Below, one piece after another: positions 43,411 to 54,179 of a stretch of DNA of 64,000 bases. The first letter of the stretch is position 1, and the number at the start of each line of letters is the position of its first letter. The DNA comes from Blastomussa wellsi. Its lineage: Eukaryota > Cnidaria > Anthozoa > Scleractinia > Plerogyridae. Where the stretch lies: positions 982,016 to 1,046,015 of the forward strand of contig OX393563.1 of the NCBI GenBank assembly GCA_947652115.1, given 5' to 3'. The notes beneath the pieces are model-generated. The model did not search any database. It saw nothing but the letters and a program-made list of their open reading frames with translations, and was not told the DNA's origin. The position numbers and the translations under genes are program-made.

Positions 43411-46060
43411 CAGAATGTGCTGCCTTTGTAATTATATTGGCAAATGGTTATTAGATGTTCAAGTCTTCTCGGATAAGGACTATAAATCGTAGGCCCGGTC
43501 TCCTGCATCTTCAGTGTTACATGATTAGGAGAGGGACGTTAAAGAACCCACACACTTCTCGAAAAGTGTAGGGCACGTAGTTCCCCATCAACCTTTCGTG
43601 GATGGGGTGGGTAATAAATTGGGACCCAAGTCCTGTTTCATCTCCTGGCAAGGTGTTGATTCACTATGGCGAAGTCAAATAAATAAATAAAGACCCACCT
43701 TGAGTTCTTCCTTGATACTATCCACTTGTGCTCTCAGTAGCTCCACCTCACTCTCCATATCTTTACTATGGGCTTCAAACTCATCATACTCAACTAACAT
43801 CTCCTCTTGTTGTTTGGCTTTCTCTGCCAACATACGGATCATCTGAAAGCATGCATTGCATAAATTCTTCACATTCTCCCTGAGTGGGCATAGCTTGATA
43901 ATCATAAATCTTCTGAGACTCGATGGGATCTACATGTAAACAATAACCTACACATTCTGGTAGTCAATAGCCCCCATGCATACATTATAATGTCTTACGC
44001 TCAAAATTTACCACCAAACCTGACATTTTGTATGTGAACTTACTGTAATTCTCTCGGAACAATCTGCCACATTTATGCAGTTTTCATGCTGTTCTTTCTA
44101 TCTTTGATGCTTTCATTTGGGAATTCATCGGTGATTTACTTTTATTGTAAGTTTTCACTGTGAATTTGGCTTTGTGATGAAACTAATCCATAAGGGCTAG
44201 TAAAATGCTTAAAAGAGGACTGGTGTTTTCTAACAAAGATAGGAGAGATGAAATTTTAAGAGCTGAATTGAAGTCCTGAAGCTGTTTGGTAGTCAAGAGA
44301 GATACATGCGGCTGTTTGTTATTACAAAGCGTTCTGATACGAGACCATTTTACTACATAAAATTCTGATAATGACACAGATGTACAAACCTCTGCATATT
44401 TTAATCAACATGTTTGTTACTGTCTACAATGTACTTTGTGTTCACCTTTTGATTGCTGCTGTTTTTCTTGGCCAGTTCCTTCTCATTGTGTTCCAGCATA
44501 TCAATCTGTAGTTTCATCTTTTTCTCCTTTGTTCTCAGCTCATCGTTTTCCTGAATAAGTTCCATGGTTTTGTCTGACATCTTAGCAAGTTGTGCATTGA
44601 TGGAGACATTTTCTCTTATTGTTCTTTTGGTTGTCTCAGCCATCTGTTTGTTTGATACTTTTCGAAATTCTGCTGCAACTTGATTTAGTCTCAAAACCAT
44701 CTCTTTCTTTAACCTGAGTACAAAACACACCCCAGAGGTGTTATTAAAATGTCTGGAGTGCACGCAAGAATGTTACAGAGATTGCAGGGGGCTGAGGGAT
44801 ATGGTAACAGGTAGAATTGAACTATGCATAAATGAAATATTTCACTGGTTTCAAACATTTCAGATCAGTCAAACAAAATTAAGCCATGTCACATCGACCC
44901 AATTACAGTTTACAGGACACTTGAACCATGAACACCTGAATTTTTTTTACATTTTTTTTATGATTATCCAATGGGTTGGTACAAAACGTGGACCCCTTCA
45001 ATTGGACCCCCTTCTAGACCCCATATGGACCCCCATAATTTTCTGGATCTCTCTGGACCCAATTGGGGGGTCCACGTTTTGTACCAACCCTTATCCAATG
45101 AGCATTCCTTTTACAAAAAAAGGATTAGTGTTTCTTAGGTGTTAAAAACACTAATCCTTTGGACGTCTGGATGAAGAGGTCTCATTGGATATTCAAACAA
45201 AAAAAATGTGCAATAAAAGTCAAGGCTCATCCTCAGTGTAAAAACCTGTGAAACTCACGAGTGACGTAAAGCAAAGAACGAACAAGACAACAAACAACCT
45301 CCAAACAATACAGAACAGAGAAGCAATAGGTCAAAACAAAGAAAAAAGTCATAGGTTTTTACAATGAGGTAAACCCAAAGTCAAGTGTTCATACTCCTCA
45401 CGGAAATTCTGTATGGCGGACAGGTCTGACTTTGTTTTATAATTTGAAAATAAAGCATTAAAAGACAAACCTGTCCTTGTCAACTACAGCTTTCCTTTCC
45501 AAATTATAAATGACTTCTTTGTGTCCTTTCTGTTGTTTCTCTAATTCCTCTTCCATCTTTGCAAACTTTGCCATCAAATCTTCCTTTTGAACACGAAATT
45601 CTTCCAGTGAAGCTAATTTTCCGCCCAAAACCATATTCTCTGAAGTTAACTGATCCTTAATTTCCTGCATTTCAGTTCTTAATGTGGCTAACTGCACTTC
45701 ATACTGATCTTTCTCGCCATCTTTGGCTTGTTGTAATCCTATCAGCCGATCTTGAAGATCTGCTATTTCATCAGCTCTTTGCTCCAACTGTTTCTTCAAA
45801 AACGATACGATTTCTTTTTTATCCGTTGTTTGTTGCTCATACTGTGATCTGTAATCCTGATTAGCAAGTTCAAGCTCGTCGCACTTTTTCTGATAGCGAG
45901 CTAGCCTTTCTTCTAAGTCTCGTATCTGAATTAGAAAATACTCCTTCGATAGTTCATTGAGAACATCACTCGAAGGTGCTGCAGAGGGCGACTTTTTGGC
46001 ACTCTTTTTACCACTCTTCTTCTTCTTCCCACTTTTCTTTCCTTTCTTTTTAGGAGGCAT
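39231..46060 (-). CDS. CFAP157: Cilia- and flagella-associated protein 157 (7 exons, 557 aa)
   Basis: Exons: 46060-45471, 44713-44446, 43842-43699, 42938-42801, 41789-41584, 41063-40871, 39365-39231. All are GT-AG, in phase, 1674 nt in total. The N-terminus is lysine-rich (MPPKKKGKK), then a long coiled coil with the signatures FLIQIRDLEERLARYQKKCD, KKEIVSFLKKQLEQ, SENMVLGGKLASLEEFRVQK and DKDRLKKEMVLRLNQVAAEF, each matching vertebrate CFAP157. The C-terminal part has HYKLGDLGIVPR, the counterpart of human YQPGDLGLVPR, and ends SPIRTELPVGSGSRGRIP. Human CFAP157 is about 520 aa. The family localises to basal bodies and sperm flagella. The last exon is inferred from acceptor TTTTTCAG, frame and composition. 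A minus-strand AATAAA is at 38640-38635. Introns hold two copies of a SINE-bearing repeat and one MITE. Confidence 0.5.
39731..40369 (+). mobile_element. Composite SINE-bearing repeat, copy A (CFAP157 last intron)
   Basis: Nearly identical to copy B at 42936-43580, starting GCTCTGTTAAAAGAATAAAA. A MITE-like 5' part is followed by a tRNA-like head: TTAGCTCAGTTGTTAGAG at 40113-40130 and GGGTCGAGCCCC near 40157. Homology with copy B stops at GTGTAGGGCAC (about 40369); the tail seen in B is missing. Confidence 0.5.
40612..40745 (+). repeat. Degenerate TTCAAGGAC tandem repeat
   Basis: TTCAAGGACTTTTCAAGGAC and variants recur about nine times. It lies in the last intron of CFAP157. Confidence 0.5.
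42936..43691 (+). mobile_element. Composite SINE-bearing repeat, copy B (fills CFAP157 intron 3)
   Basis: Starts at GCTCTGTTAAAAG, overlapping the acceptor of CFAP157 exon 4 by three exonic bases, and ends in a CAAATAAATAAATAAAG tail eight bases before the donor of exon 3 (43698). The tRNA-like head is TTAGCCCAGTTGTTAGAG (43318-43335). Intron 3 spans 42939-43698, so the element is practically the whole intron. Confidence 0.5.
44973..45090. mobile_element. 118-bp MITE with 9-bp target-site duplication
   Basis: Terminal inverted repeats GGGTTGGTACAAAACGTGGA (44973 onward) and its complement ending at 45090, perfect over 24 bp, flanked by TTATCCAAT at 44964-44972 and 45091-45099. A 9-bp duplication suggests a Mutator-like mobiliser. 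It lies in CFAP157 intron 1. Confidence 0.5.
45117..45161. repeat. Short hairpin
   Basis: AAAGGATTAGTGTTT and AAACACTAATCCTTT flank about 13 bp. It directly follows the 118-bp MITE. Confidence 0.5.
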
Positions 46061-46169
46061 GACTTAAATCCACCGAGAAACAATTATGAAGCGATAAAAT
46101 TCAGAGATTTCTTACCAAGCACAAACGAAACGCATGAAAACAACATGGCGATTATCGGAGACCAGTGTA

Positions 46170-46183
46170 GTTGTCATGGAAAC
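46170..46183 (-). promoter_or_regulatory. RFX X-box upstream of CFAP157
   Basis: GTTGTCATGGAAAC fits the RFX half-site pattern RYYNYY-N2-RRNRAC at every position. It lies 110 bp upstream of the CFAP157 ATG, the usual distance for X-boxes of motile-cilium genes controlled by RFX2/RFX3-type factors. The site is near-palindromic, so strand is nominal. No other match this good was noticed near the other two gene starts. Confidence 0.5.
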
Positions 46184-46762
46184 AAGTATCAAACAAGGCA
46201 GCCGTGCTTTTTGAACAGCGGATTACAGATTTATGTCATGTAATAGTCATAATTCTTCACCCGATCGCTTTGCGATCATGCCCTCCCTGGTTACGCTCTC
46301 GATTGATTTTGCGTGAACGACTTGTCATACAGGGATAAACCTACTCTTTACTACTTTACTACCATGCCTTTGTCAGTTTGGTTCGGGAACAAATACTACC
46401 CGATGAGAAAGCCTTTAGTACTCAACAAACTTTGCACAAGATAAAATTCGCTCCCTGGAAAAGCAGGGTTGCATTTGTTCCTCAGTATCAATCCTGCCGA
46501 CAAAATGAACTTACTGGTCTCCAAGTTCTTCAGCACCCTCTATATATCTTTTTTATTCTAAAAAGAATAAATTTTTATAAAAATATCTTGCAAGTTTGGC
46601 TCCAAAATCAAAGTCATGGTAGGCCAGATAATCCGACGATGCACTTTTATCTCTCAAGGAATATTCACAAACGTATTTTCAGCCTAGAATCGGCAGAAAA
46701 CTAAGAATATTTTTTCTGTCCTGGAAAACAGTTTATTCTTTCTTAAAAAGAAGGGACTACAA

Positions 46763-47000
46763 AGCGAGCTTTGTCTAGTGGTTAGGGCGCTGGACTGGTA
46801 TTCCGGAGTTCCCGGGTTCAAGTCCTTCTCTCTGCCGCTAAAACGGATTTGTCTTCGGTGTCCTGAATTTAACTCCTTCAAGCTTTTTAAATAGATAGCT
46901 GGTCTGCCTCCTGTATTTGCCGTAATTGTTTCCTTATTTACAATGTCCCCAATTAGCAGAGCAGTGCTGAATACATCGACACTTGAATAAAGAGATTAGT
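46763..47000 (+). repeat. tRNA-derived SINE
   Basis: Head with TTTGTCTAGTGGTTAGGGC (A-box-like, 46770) and GGGTTCAAGTCC (B-box, 46813-46824), then the shared tail with CTGCCTCCTGTATTTGCCGT and a terminal CTTGAATAAAGAGATTAG. It belongs with the 5337-5590 SINE by its tail. Confidence 0.5.
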
Positions 47001-47005
47001 TTGTT

Positions 47006-47458
47006 TATTTATTGAGTTGTTGTTGTTGTTTTTTTTTCAAAAAATAACTCTTAGTCGGCGTACGGACGTATGTCGCTATTCAGTGGATGGATGGATGGAT
47101 GGAGGAGCGGTGTATTTCACACCAATCAGAATTAGGATACTGTCGATCGATAACCAATGAAATTGCCACTTGTATGCATCGTTTAATTTCGTATCAATAT
47201 TTGTTTCTGATTCAAGGGACGGCCATCTTTTTGGCCTTACTGGGCGGTGTTGGCATGATGCTTCCAGCACTCGGTGTTTATGTAGCTCTGGCGAAGAACG
47301 TTGTGTGTGGGTTTTAAGCGGAAACCTGTTCGGAAATTTTCATGGTGGTAAAGAAGGTACGAAGATGTAGAGTTTTACATGCTGCGAGCAGTCTGTTTTG
47401 GCGGCTTTGGGTTGTGGGATTGTTAATTTTTTGATCGCGGTTAGTTCTGAATAAGTGC
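47006..47458 (+). repeat. Dispersed repeat, copy 1 (empty site for the hAT-like element)
   Basis: Shares TAACTCTTAGTCGGCGTACG, CACTCGGTGTTTATGTAGCT and CTGCGAGCAGTCTGTTTTGG with 59338-60203. Here the GGAT microsatellite at 47088-47103 is uninterrupted, while in copy 2 it holds the 478-bp element. Confidence 0.5.
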
Positions 47459-48229
47459 CATGTTCAATTTTAAAAGGTTTCTGACTGAAGTGTCAGGGTC
47501 GGCGGAGCCGGGGGAGCTGAGGGGGGGGGGGGGGGCTTCCCCACTTTTTACGACAATGACAATTTTTTGTTTTAGTAAGAGGTTCGTATTTACAAAACTT
47601 CCAAAATATTGCTGTAGCACAAAACCTGTCATTTTACACTTATCCAGGTTGTCTTTTTTTAAGAAATATATCATGGAGAACGTTGAAAATACCATTTCCG
47701 AGCCTCTAGATTTCAAAATTTTCTGGGGGAGGATGCCCCCCGACCCCCCTAGAAAGTTGCGCCACTGGCGCTCATTCTCAAGCCCCCCCCCCCCCCACCC
47801 CCACTTTCAAATAGTGACGATAGCTTTAATTTTGGTTAAATTTGAAGTTGCGGATGTGCACAGCTTCTCGGAGATGAGTTGTTTGAAATCAGAAGAGCTG
47901 AGAGATCAGACATGATCAGAGACTTTGCTTCAGCATAGTAAATGTCATACTGTAGGCTGCCATCACCGCCAAAAATACAAACTTTACAAATAATTTAGCG
48001 TAAATTGAAATGGTGTAATTGTCCTTTTCAAGATGGTACAGAAGATTTAGAAATGATGCAGTTAAAATGCAACTGGAAAGGTGTTCTGTAGTCGAATGGG
48101 AAACTCAACTGATAAGTGGTTTAGACAGTGATGAAACGGTCTAGGCCTCGATGAGAAAACGGGACAATAAAAACACAAACGATCTGACCTAAATATAAAC
48201 AATTCAGCTTCCCTTTGTAAAACGGCTCA

Positions 48230-48645
48230 GTTTATTGCGAATTGGTTTAGCGTATTGTGATTTGGTTCAGCGTAACATCAAACGGTTTAGCTTACGGTGA
48301 ATTGGTTTAGCGTTCCATAAAATGGTCTAGCGTATGTGGAATTGGTTTAGCTTATTGTCGATTGGTTTAGCGTATTGTCAATTGGTTTAGGTCGTTTAGC
48401 GCATTGTCAATTGGTTTAGCGTGTTGTCAATTGGTTTAGCGTATTGTCAATTGGTTTAGCTTATTGGCAATTGGTTTAGCGTATTATTAATTGTTCTAGC
48501 TTTCCATAAAATGGTTTAGCGTATTCTGAATTGGTTTAGCGTATTCTGAATTGGTCTAGCGTTCCATCAAATGGTTTAGCGTACTGTGAATTGGTTTAGC
48601 GTGTTGCTAATTCGTTTAGCCTTTCATCAAATGATTCGCGCCGAC
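48230..48645. repeat. 20-bp subterminal tandem repeats, left arm
   Basis: Units such as ATTGGTTTAGCGTATTGTCA alternate with variants containing TTCCATAAAATGG or CATCAAACGG. The inverted counterpart is 51170-51460. Such arrays are typical of foldback transposon ends. Confidence 0.5.
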
Positions 48646-50662
48646 ACCGCCAAAAATACAAACATGAAATGGAACAGCCTAAAGTGAAATGGTTCAGTGA
48701 TCAGCATGACGTAAGTTATGTGAAATTTGCCGCGAAATTCCACTCACGTGCGAACTTCCCTGGTAAGTTTGCGTTTTCTTACAATTGTAAATACCTTTAA
48801 TTTCGCTCAGCTACTGTACTGTTGTACACCTTTACCGAGGCAATGAGGGTATTTCCTCTGATTATTGTATACCTCGAGGCTTAATATTCGCAGGTGTACT
48901 GAAAATCAAGAATCGTCTGGCGTTCGCTGTATTCGCTCTAGCTTGAAACCCGCTAGTTGATGACTCTCCTGTTAGATACTCTCCCTCTCGCATAGAAAAT
49001 CTCGTTACATTGCTGTCGATTCACCGCCATAATTTTACCATTTGCCTTGTACTAGCTATGATCCTGTTACACGTTGGCTAAATCATTGAACCGTTTCATC
49101 AATGGAAATAAAGGATGGGGGAGGGGGGAGGGGGGTCAAGATCACGTTTCACGGAAAATAAAATGGTCCTTTCACAATTCACGGGAAATAAAATCGGCAT
49201 TTCATATTTCACGAAAAAAAAAATGCATTTTTTGATACGAACGTACGAACAGCCTGGTTGCTATACTGATCATTTATTGTAAAATGCTTTCAAGTTCCAG
49301 AAAATAGGCCATTTCGTTTTTCCACTGTTGTTGGGTTCGAATGCAAAAGCTTTCCACAGCTCCTGGCGAACGAGCTGTTCGCATGAAGGAGCAATCAATA
49401 CTGCTCGCAACGCCTTTTGCTTCAGCAAGAGATCTCACTCCGCAAAAGTCTAATACAGCTTTTTTAGGCCATTTACGAATCACGAAAATACCCTTTACCA
49501 TCGTCGACAAGCTCTGCCACATGCGTATATGATCCCACAAATTAAACTCGGTTTTCAGAATTTCTCTTCTGGTTTTGAACTCCATATGTCAGCATACAGT
49601 ATGATGAGCGCATCGCAAATTTTTCCAATATGTTTCTTGGTAAATATTAAAATAAATCACTATTTTGGCGTAAATGTATTGAGCCAGGTCATCCTGCAAA
49701 TATAATCATACCAACGGAAACTCTTAAAACTGTCAAAAAAGAGAGGAGCTTGCAGCTGCCTATTTTATAGGCGTTCCGGTCCAAATCCAAAGGATGATAG
49801 GGAAGAGGATTTGAGATTACAAGTCCAGCTAACATTAAAAATTTAGGCCATTTAAAAACTTGCCGATATTATAAGTCCCTCCCCACTTTTAGCAATTACC
49901 CTGGCCAAAGCGAAATGTGACGTACAACAATGGTGTTTGGCGCGTTTAAATGGGCAAATTTGATCAACAACTTCTCTTCTGTTGTTTTAGTTTGTAATTT
50001 TTATTGCTTTAGTATTTAGGATGCATTGTAACACTGAACTTGAATTTCATATAAAACGGATACTTTTTAACACTAAACAAAAGTAAAAATTAATATTGGG
50101 CCCATTTCACTCAGCAGTAAACGAGGGTCTGAATGGGGGAGGGGGTACAAATGTCAGTTGTCAGTTAAATTTTAGGCTATTTGTCAGTTGTCAGTTAACC
50201 CCATCCAGACCCTCGTAAACTACTGTATGCTGACATTCTCACTGCTAAGAAATTTCCCGCTTTTTACGCCCCCGGTGAATTGATCATTAGCCTGCTACTC
50301 CTCAAGGGTTTTGATTACCTATTTAAGATCGGTATTTTTTCCCACTTTTGCCAAGTTACACGCTCGGCCTTGAGTACCAGAATATTTTTCCCTCCCTCCT
50401 CCCCATCGGCGACTTTTCACTCCGCTTTCCTCACTGTCTTGTGACCTCCTGCCTAGGCTATTTTTTTCTTACAACAAGCGCTTGCAGGAAATTTTTTTTC
50501 AAAATCACCTCCCCCCTCAAGAGTTAAATGGTCGGCCCTTACAATTGTAAGAAAATGAAAACTTACCGGGGAAGTTCGCACGTGAGTGAAATTTCGCGCC
50601 AAATTTCACATAACTTTCGTCATGCTGATCACTGAACCATTTCACTTTAGACTGTTCCATTT

Positions 50663-51134
50663 TAGGGTTAGATACATTATGCCGGCATTATGGCATAGTC
50701 AGAACATCGAGCATGATGCCGGCATAATGGTCAAGTTTATGGCATAATTTTAGCATAATGCTACAAAACTAGTATTTTCCCTATTTTCAGTGAAAATGTA
50801 AGAAAAAAATATCGAATTTGCCTCCTGTCTGATCATTTAGCTCTTGACTGAGCTGCTGGTTCAGAAGCCTGGTCACAGTATTATCGAGGTCCATCACAGG
50901 CTTGTCGGTTACCTTACAACAATCACAACATGGCAAGTCCCGAGGGAGATTTTGCGTTTTAAGCTTTGGGGACTCGTTTGGATGGTACCGTGGATTCAAG
51001 GGCGAATTTTCAGCCGGCATCACACGAGCATAATGGTCTGGCACGAGCATAATTGTCGGCATAATGGCACGATTTTTAGGGTGACGCTAAAAAGAATAAT
51101 GCTCAAATTTACGAGCATAATGTATCTAACCCTA
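50663..51134. mobile_element. hAT-like non-autonomous element, copy 1 (472 bp)
   Basis: Ends TAGGGTTAGATACATTATGC and the complement of CATAATGTATCTAACCCTA are inverted repeats; TTCCATTT flanks both sides (50655-50662, 51135-51142). The left arm of the host foldback element carries the same site once (AAATGGAA, 48667-48674), so it is a natural empty site. Internal GCATAATGG/GGCATAATG motifs recur. No transposase. Confidence 0.5.
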
Positions 51135-51729
51135 TTCCATTTCATGTTTGTATTTTTGGCGGTGTCGGCGCGAATCATTTGATGAAAGGCTAAACCAATT
51201 AGCAACACGTTAAACCAATTCACAGTACGCTAAACCATTTGATGGAACGCTAGACCAATCCAGAATACGCTAAACCAATTCAGAATACGCTAAATCATTT
51301 TATGGAACGCTAGCCCAATTAAGAATACACTAAACCAATTCCACATACGCTAGACCATTTTATGGAACGCTAAACCAATTCACCGTAAGCTAAACCGTTT
51401 GATGTTACGCTGAACCAAATCACAATGCGCTAAACCAATTTCGCAATAAACTGAGCCGTTTTACAAAGGAAGCTGAATTGTTTATATTTAGGTTAGATCG
51501 TTTGTGTTTTTATTGTCCCGTTTTCTCATCGGGGCCTAGACCGTTTCATCACTGTCTAAACCATTTATCAGTTGAGTTTCCCATTCGACTACAGAACACC
51601 TTTCCACTTGCATTTTAACTGCATCATTTCTAAATCTTCTGTACCATCTTGAAAAGGACAATTAGACCATTTCAATTTACGCTAAATTATTTGCAAAGTT
51701 TGTATTTTTGGCGGTGACGGCCGCCCATA

Positions 51730-52960
51730 TCATACGGCATTTAAGAATTTGAAGTAAAGGAGGCCACGTACTCAAGAACGCAGGGTATAATAATTCCGGA
51801 GAAACAGCTTTCATCGCCGACGTACCAGCTCTGGTAAATATTTCACGAACCGTTCGTAATTAAATATGCAAAATCTTTCACCAGGATTTTCGGCACAAAT
51901 TTCGTAACAACCAGAGAACAATGTACTAACTGTACTACGTTTTAAAAACCCTTTCGAAAGACATATTTTTACCATTTGATCCGCTTATTGTCTTTCGATA
52001 AAATACTTTGGTGCGTGTTTAATAAATCACAAAATATGACGCTTTGTGTTGACAATCAGCGATGCGGGAAAACAAAGTATCATGTTACAACATTTCGAAG
52101 AAAAACAAAAGTATTATATTACAAATAAACAAAGGTACCGTGTTACCGCTGTCAAGAAAAGGCTAGGAATCACGTTTGGTGTTGCACTCTGCACTCACCT
52201 TTTCAGTCTCTGAGATTTTCTGTTTAAAGTTAATTAGATATAAATCGACTCGTGTACCGAAACTGTCGAAATGTCCGAAAATGATACGACGACTAATTTC
52301 AAGGTTGCCGCGAAAGACTGGAAATGGAGGAACAACGAAAGTAGAACTTTGAACGTGTTTATAGGGAAATTTTCGAAATTTCCGAAAATGATATAGCGAC
52401 TAATATTCGGAAGCTTCCGAAAGACCAGAGATCACGAAACACCGGAAGTAGAACCTTAAGCATGTGACACCTTGCCAGTCCCACAATGCGTTTGGACATG
52501 GTTTAAAGGATTCGAATCAAACTAACCATGAACTAACGTGTTGTCCGGTTTGGAGCGTTACAAGGGCGTTACTCCATTGTCGCTTTAATGACGTCATACT
52601 TATACATCCTGAGCCTCACATTCACGAAAAATATAATTTGTTTATAAACACCTACACGAGGCTAAGGTGTACAAAGTTTTGGGCGCCATTTCTGCAGTGA
52701 CCATAGGCAGAGCAACTTTTTCTGAGAACAAATGCATTGAATTGCTGTCTTCAGAGTGCCCGAATTTCAGAAGATGGTTCTGGCAATTTCCGAACTTGCG
52801 AGGATGTTTTGACGTATAGACGCTCCCGAATATGTTCAAAGCTTTGAAAGATGTGTTCCTGAGCGAGTTCGTTCATTTCTCTAGCTATCATAAAAACAAA
52901 TGAGAACGAAAATAGAAAGAAAGAGAAAATGAAACATTTGGAAGGCAAGGATCAAACATT
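51730..52960. other. No gene recognised
   Basis: AT-rich sequence. Two related short blocks (CCGAAAATGATACGACGACTAATTTC at 52275 and CCGAAAATGATATAGCGACTAAT at 52382) suggest a local duplication. No exon recognised. Confidence 0.5.
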
Positions 52961-52969
52961 AACAACCAC

Positions 52970-53470
52970 TATACCAAACATAGACCTACATGCTAACCAT
53001 AACCTTACAGTGGTACATGAACACAACGCCGAACATAACAGTGAAATGTATTACCATGCCTACGGTGATAAATATTGCCCTATAGCCATACATGGTATTA
53101 CTTTGTTATGCATAGCCATACACTATCGTCTTATCGTCATACATAGATCTACATACTTTACAGAGTCATAAATAGCCTTACCCGACTACGGTAACACCTA
53201 TTGCCCTGTAGCCTTACATGGTCTTACATAAAAATACTTAACCATACATGGCCCTACATACGCTACAGAGTCATAAGTGGCCTTACCTACAGTAATGCAT
53301 ATTGCCCTATAGCCTTACATGGGTCTTACCGATAAAAATATATAACCATACATGGACTTACACAAGCTTAACGAATCATACATAAGTAATACATGGCCTC
53401 ACCAATAATACATATATTGCATGCCTTATAGTTTTACATGACATTACTAAGAAATACATAACCATAAAAA
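52970..53470. repeat. Diverged ACATGG/ACCTTAC-type repeats
   Basis: Imperfect units with CCATACATGG, CCTTACATGG, TACAGAGTCATAA and TTGCCCTATAGCC recur at roughly 100-bp spacing (53085, 53195, 53300, 53420). Likely an old tandem array. Confidence 0.5.
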
Positions 53471-53677
53471 CGGACCTGCCTTTCAATTGACTTTCAGATA
53501 GAGTGAATTTATACATGTCCATTATATATCTACGCAGTATTGTAGATTTCGCCCTCTAACCTACCAAGTCCCAACACAATCTTACATAACCATGTCAGTC
53601 TTACAGCCAATCATTACCCGCGGCAGTACATACAAACCAACTTGCTGAGCCATTTACAGTGTTTTAAATAAAGTTGA

Positions 53678-53701
53678 TTGATTGATTGATTGATTGATTG
53701 A
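53678..53701. repeat. (GATT)n microsatellite
   Basis: TTGATTGATTGATTGATTGATTGAG follows GTTTTAAATAAAG, the pattern of a retroelement tail. A C-run is at 53750-53766. Confidence 0.5.
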
Positions 53702-54179
53702 GTCACCTTTAGCCTGCATCCTCATTTTTCACTGATTCCCCACTCCTCCCCCCCCCCCCCCCCCCCAACGTAGGAGGGTTGAGTCGTTCACACCGCGCGC
53801 GGTCTTCTTCCTGTCTAATGTGAATCATAACTGATACATTAGTAACAAAACAATATTCTACAAGGGCTCATGGGATATGAGATTGCTTATAATGCATGAT
53901 GTTCTCATTTCCAGAAATCACGGCTGCATGGAATAATTTTTGAAATCAGTAAAATAAGGAATATCTGTAAATGTTAATTGTTAATTTTTGTTTTCAAAAA
54001 TGAAAAGGTTTCAAGACAATATCCCTAATGGCTCAAACTGGAGAATATTGTGAACACATGAAATTTCATATGTTTGAACTGAGGATCTACATATCAACAA
54101 GTGAGTGATCATCGCAAAAAAAAAAAAAAAACGACCAGTATACGTTGAATGCTTAGCAGACTCGAATTTGAATTTTTTG

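Larger units (their letters stand above)
47955..51725. mobile_element. Foldback element with about 0.8-kb inverted arms
   Basis: Left arm 47955-48790 and right arm 50541-51725 are inverted copies; the right arm is longer only because of the nested element at 50663-51134. Each arm holds an outer unique part (CACCGCCAAAAATACAAAC end), about 20 tandem 20-bp units of type GGTTTAGCGTATTGTCAATT, and an inner unique part ending TTCTTACAATTGTAA. The 1.75-kb centre has no recognisable transposase; the 103-codon minus ORF at 49274-49585 has no known relative. Flanks TGTCATACTG and TATCATACGG may be an aged 10-bp target duplication. Confidence 0.5.

Noticed and set aside
47087..47317. ORF with a membrane-like end (GTAIFLALLGGVGMMLPALG)
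   Set aside because: The frame is broken in the second copy of the same repeat at 59.9 kb, so it is repeat-derived.
49274..49585. 103-codon ORF inside the foldback element as a transposase
   Set aside because: No recognisable catalytic motif or family similarity; length is too short.
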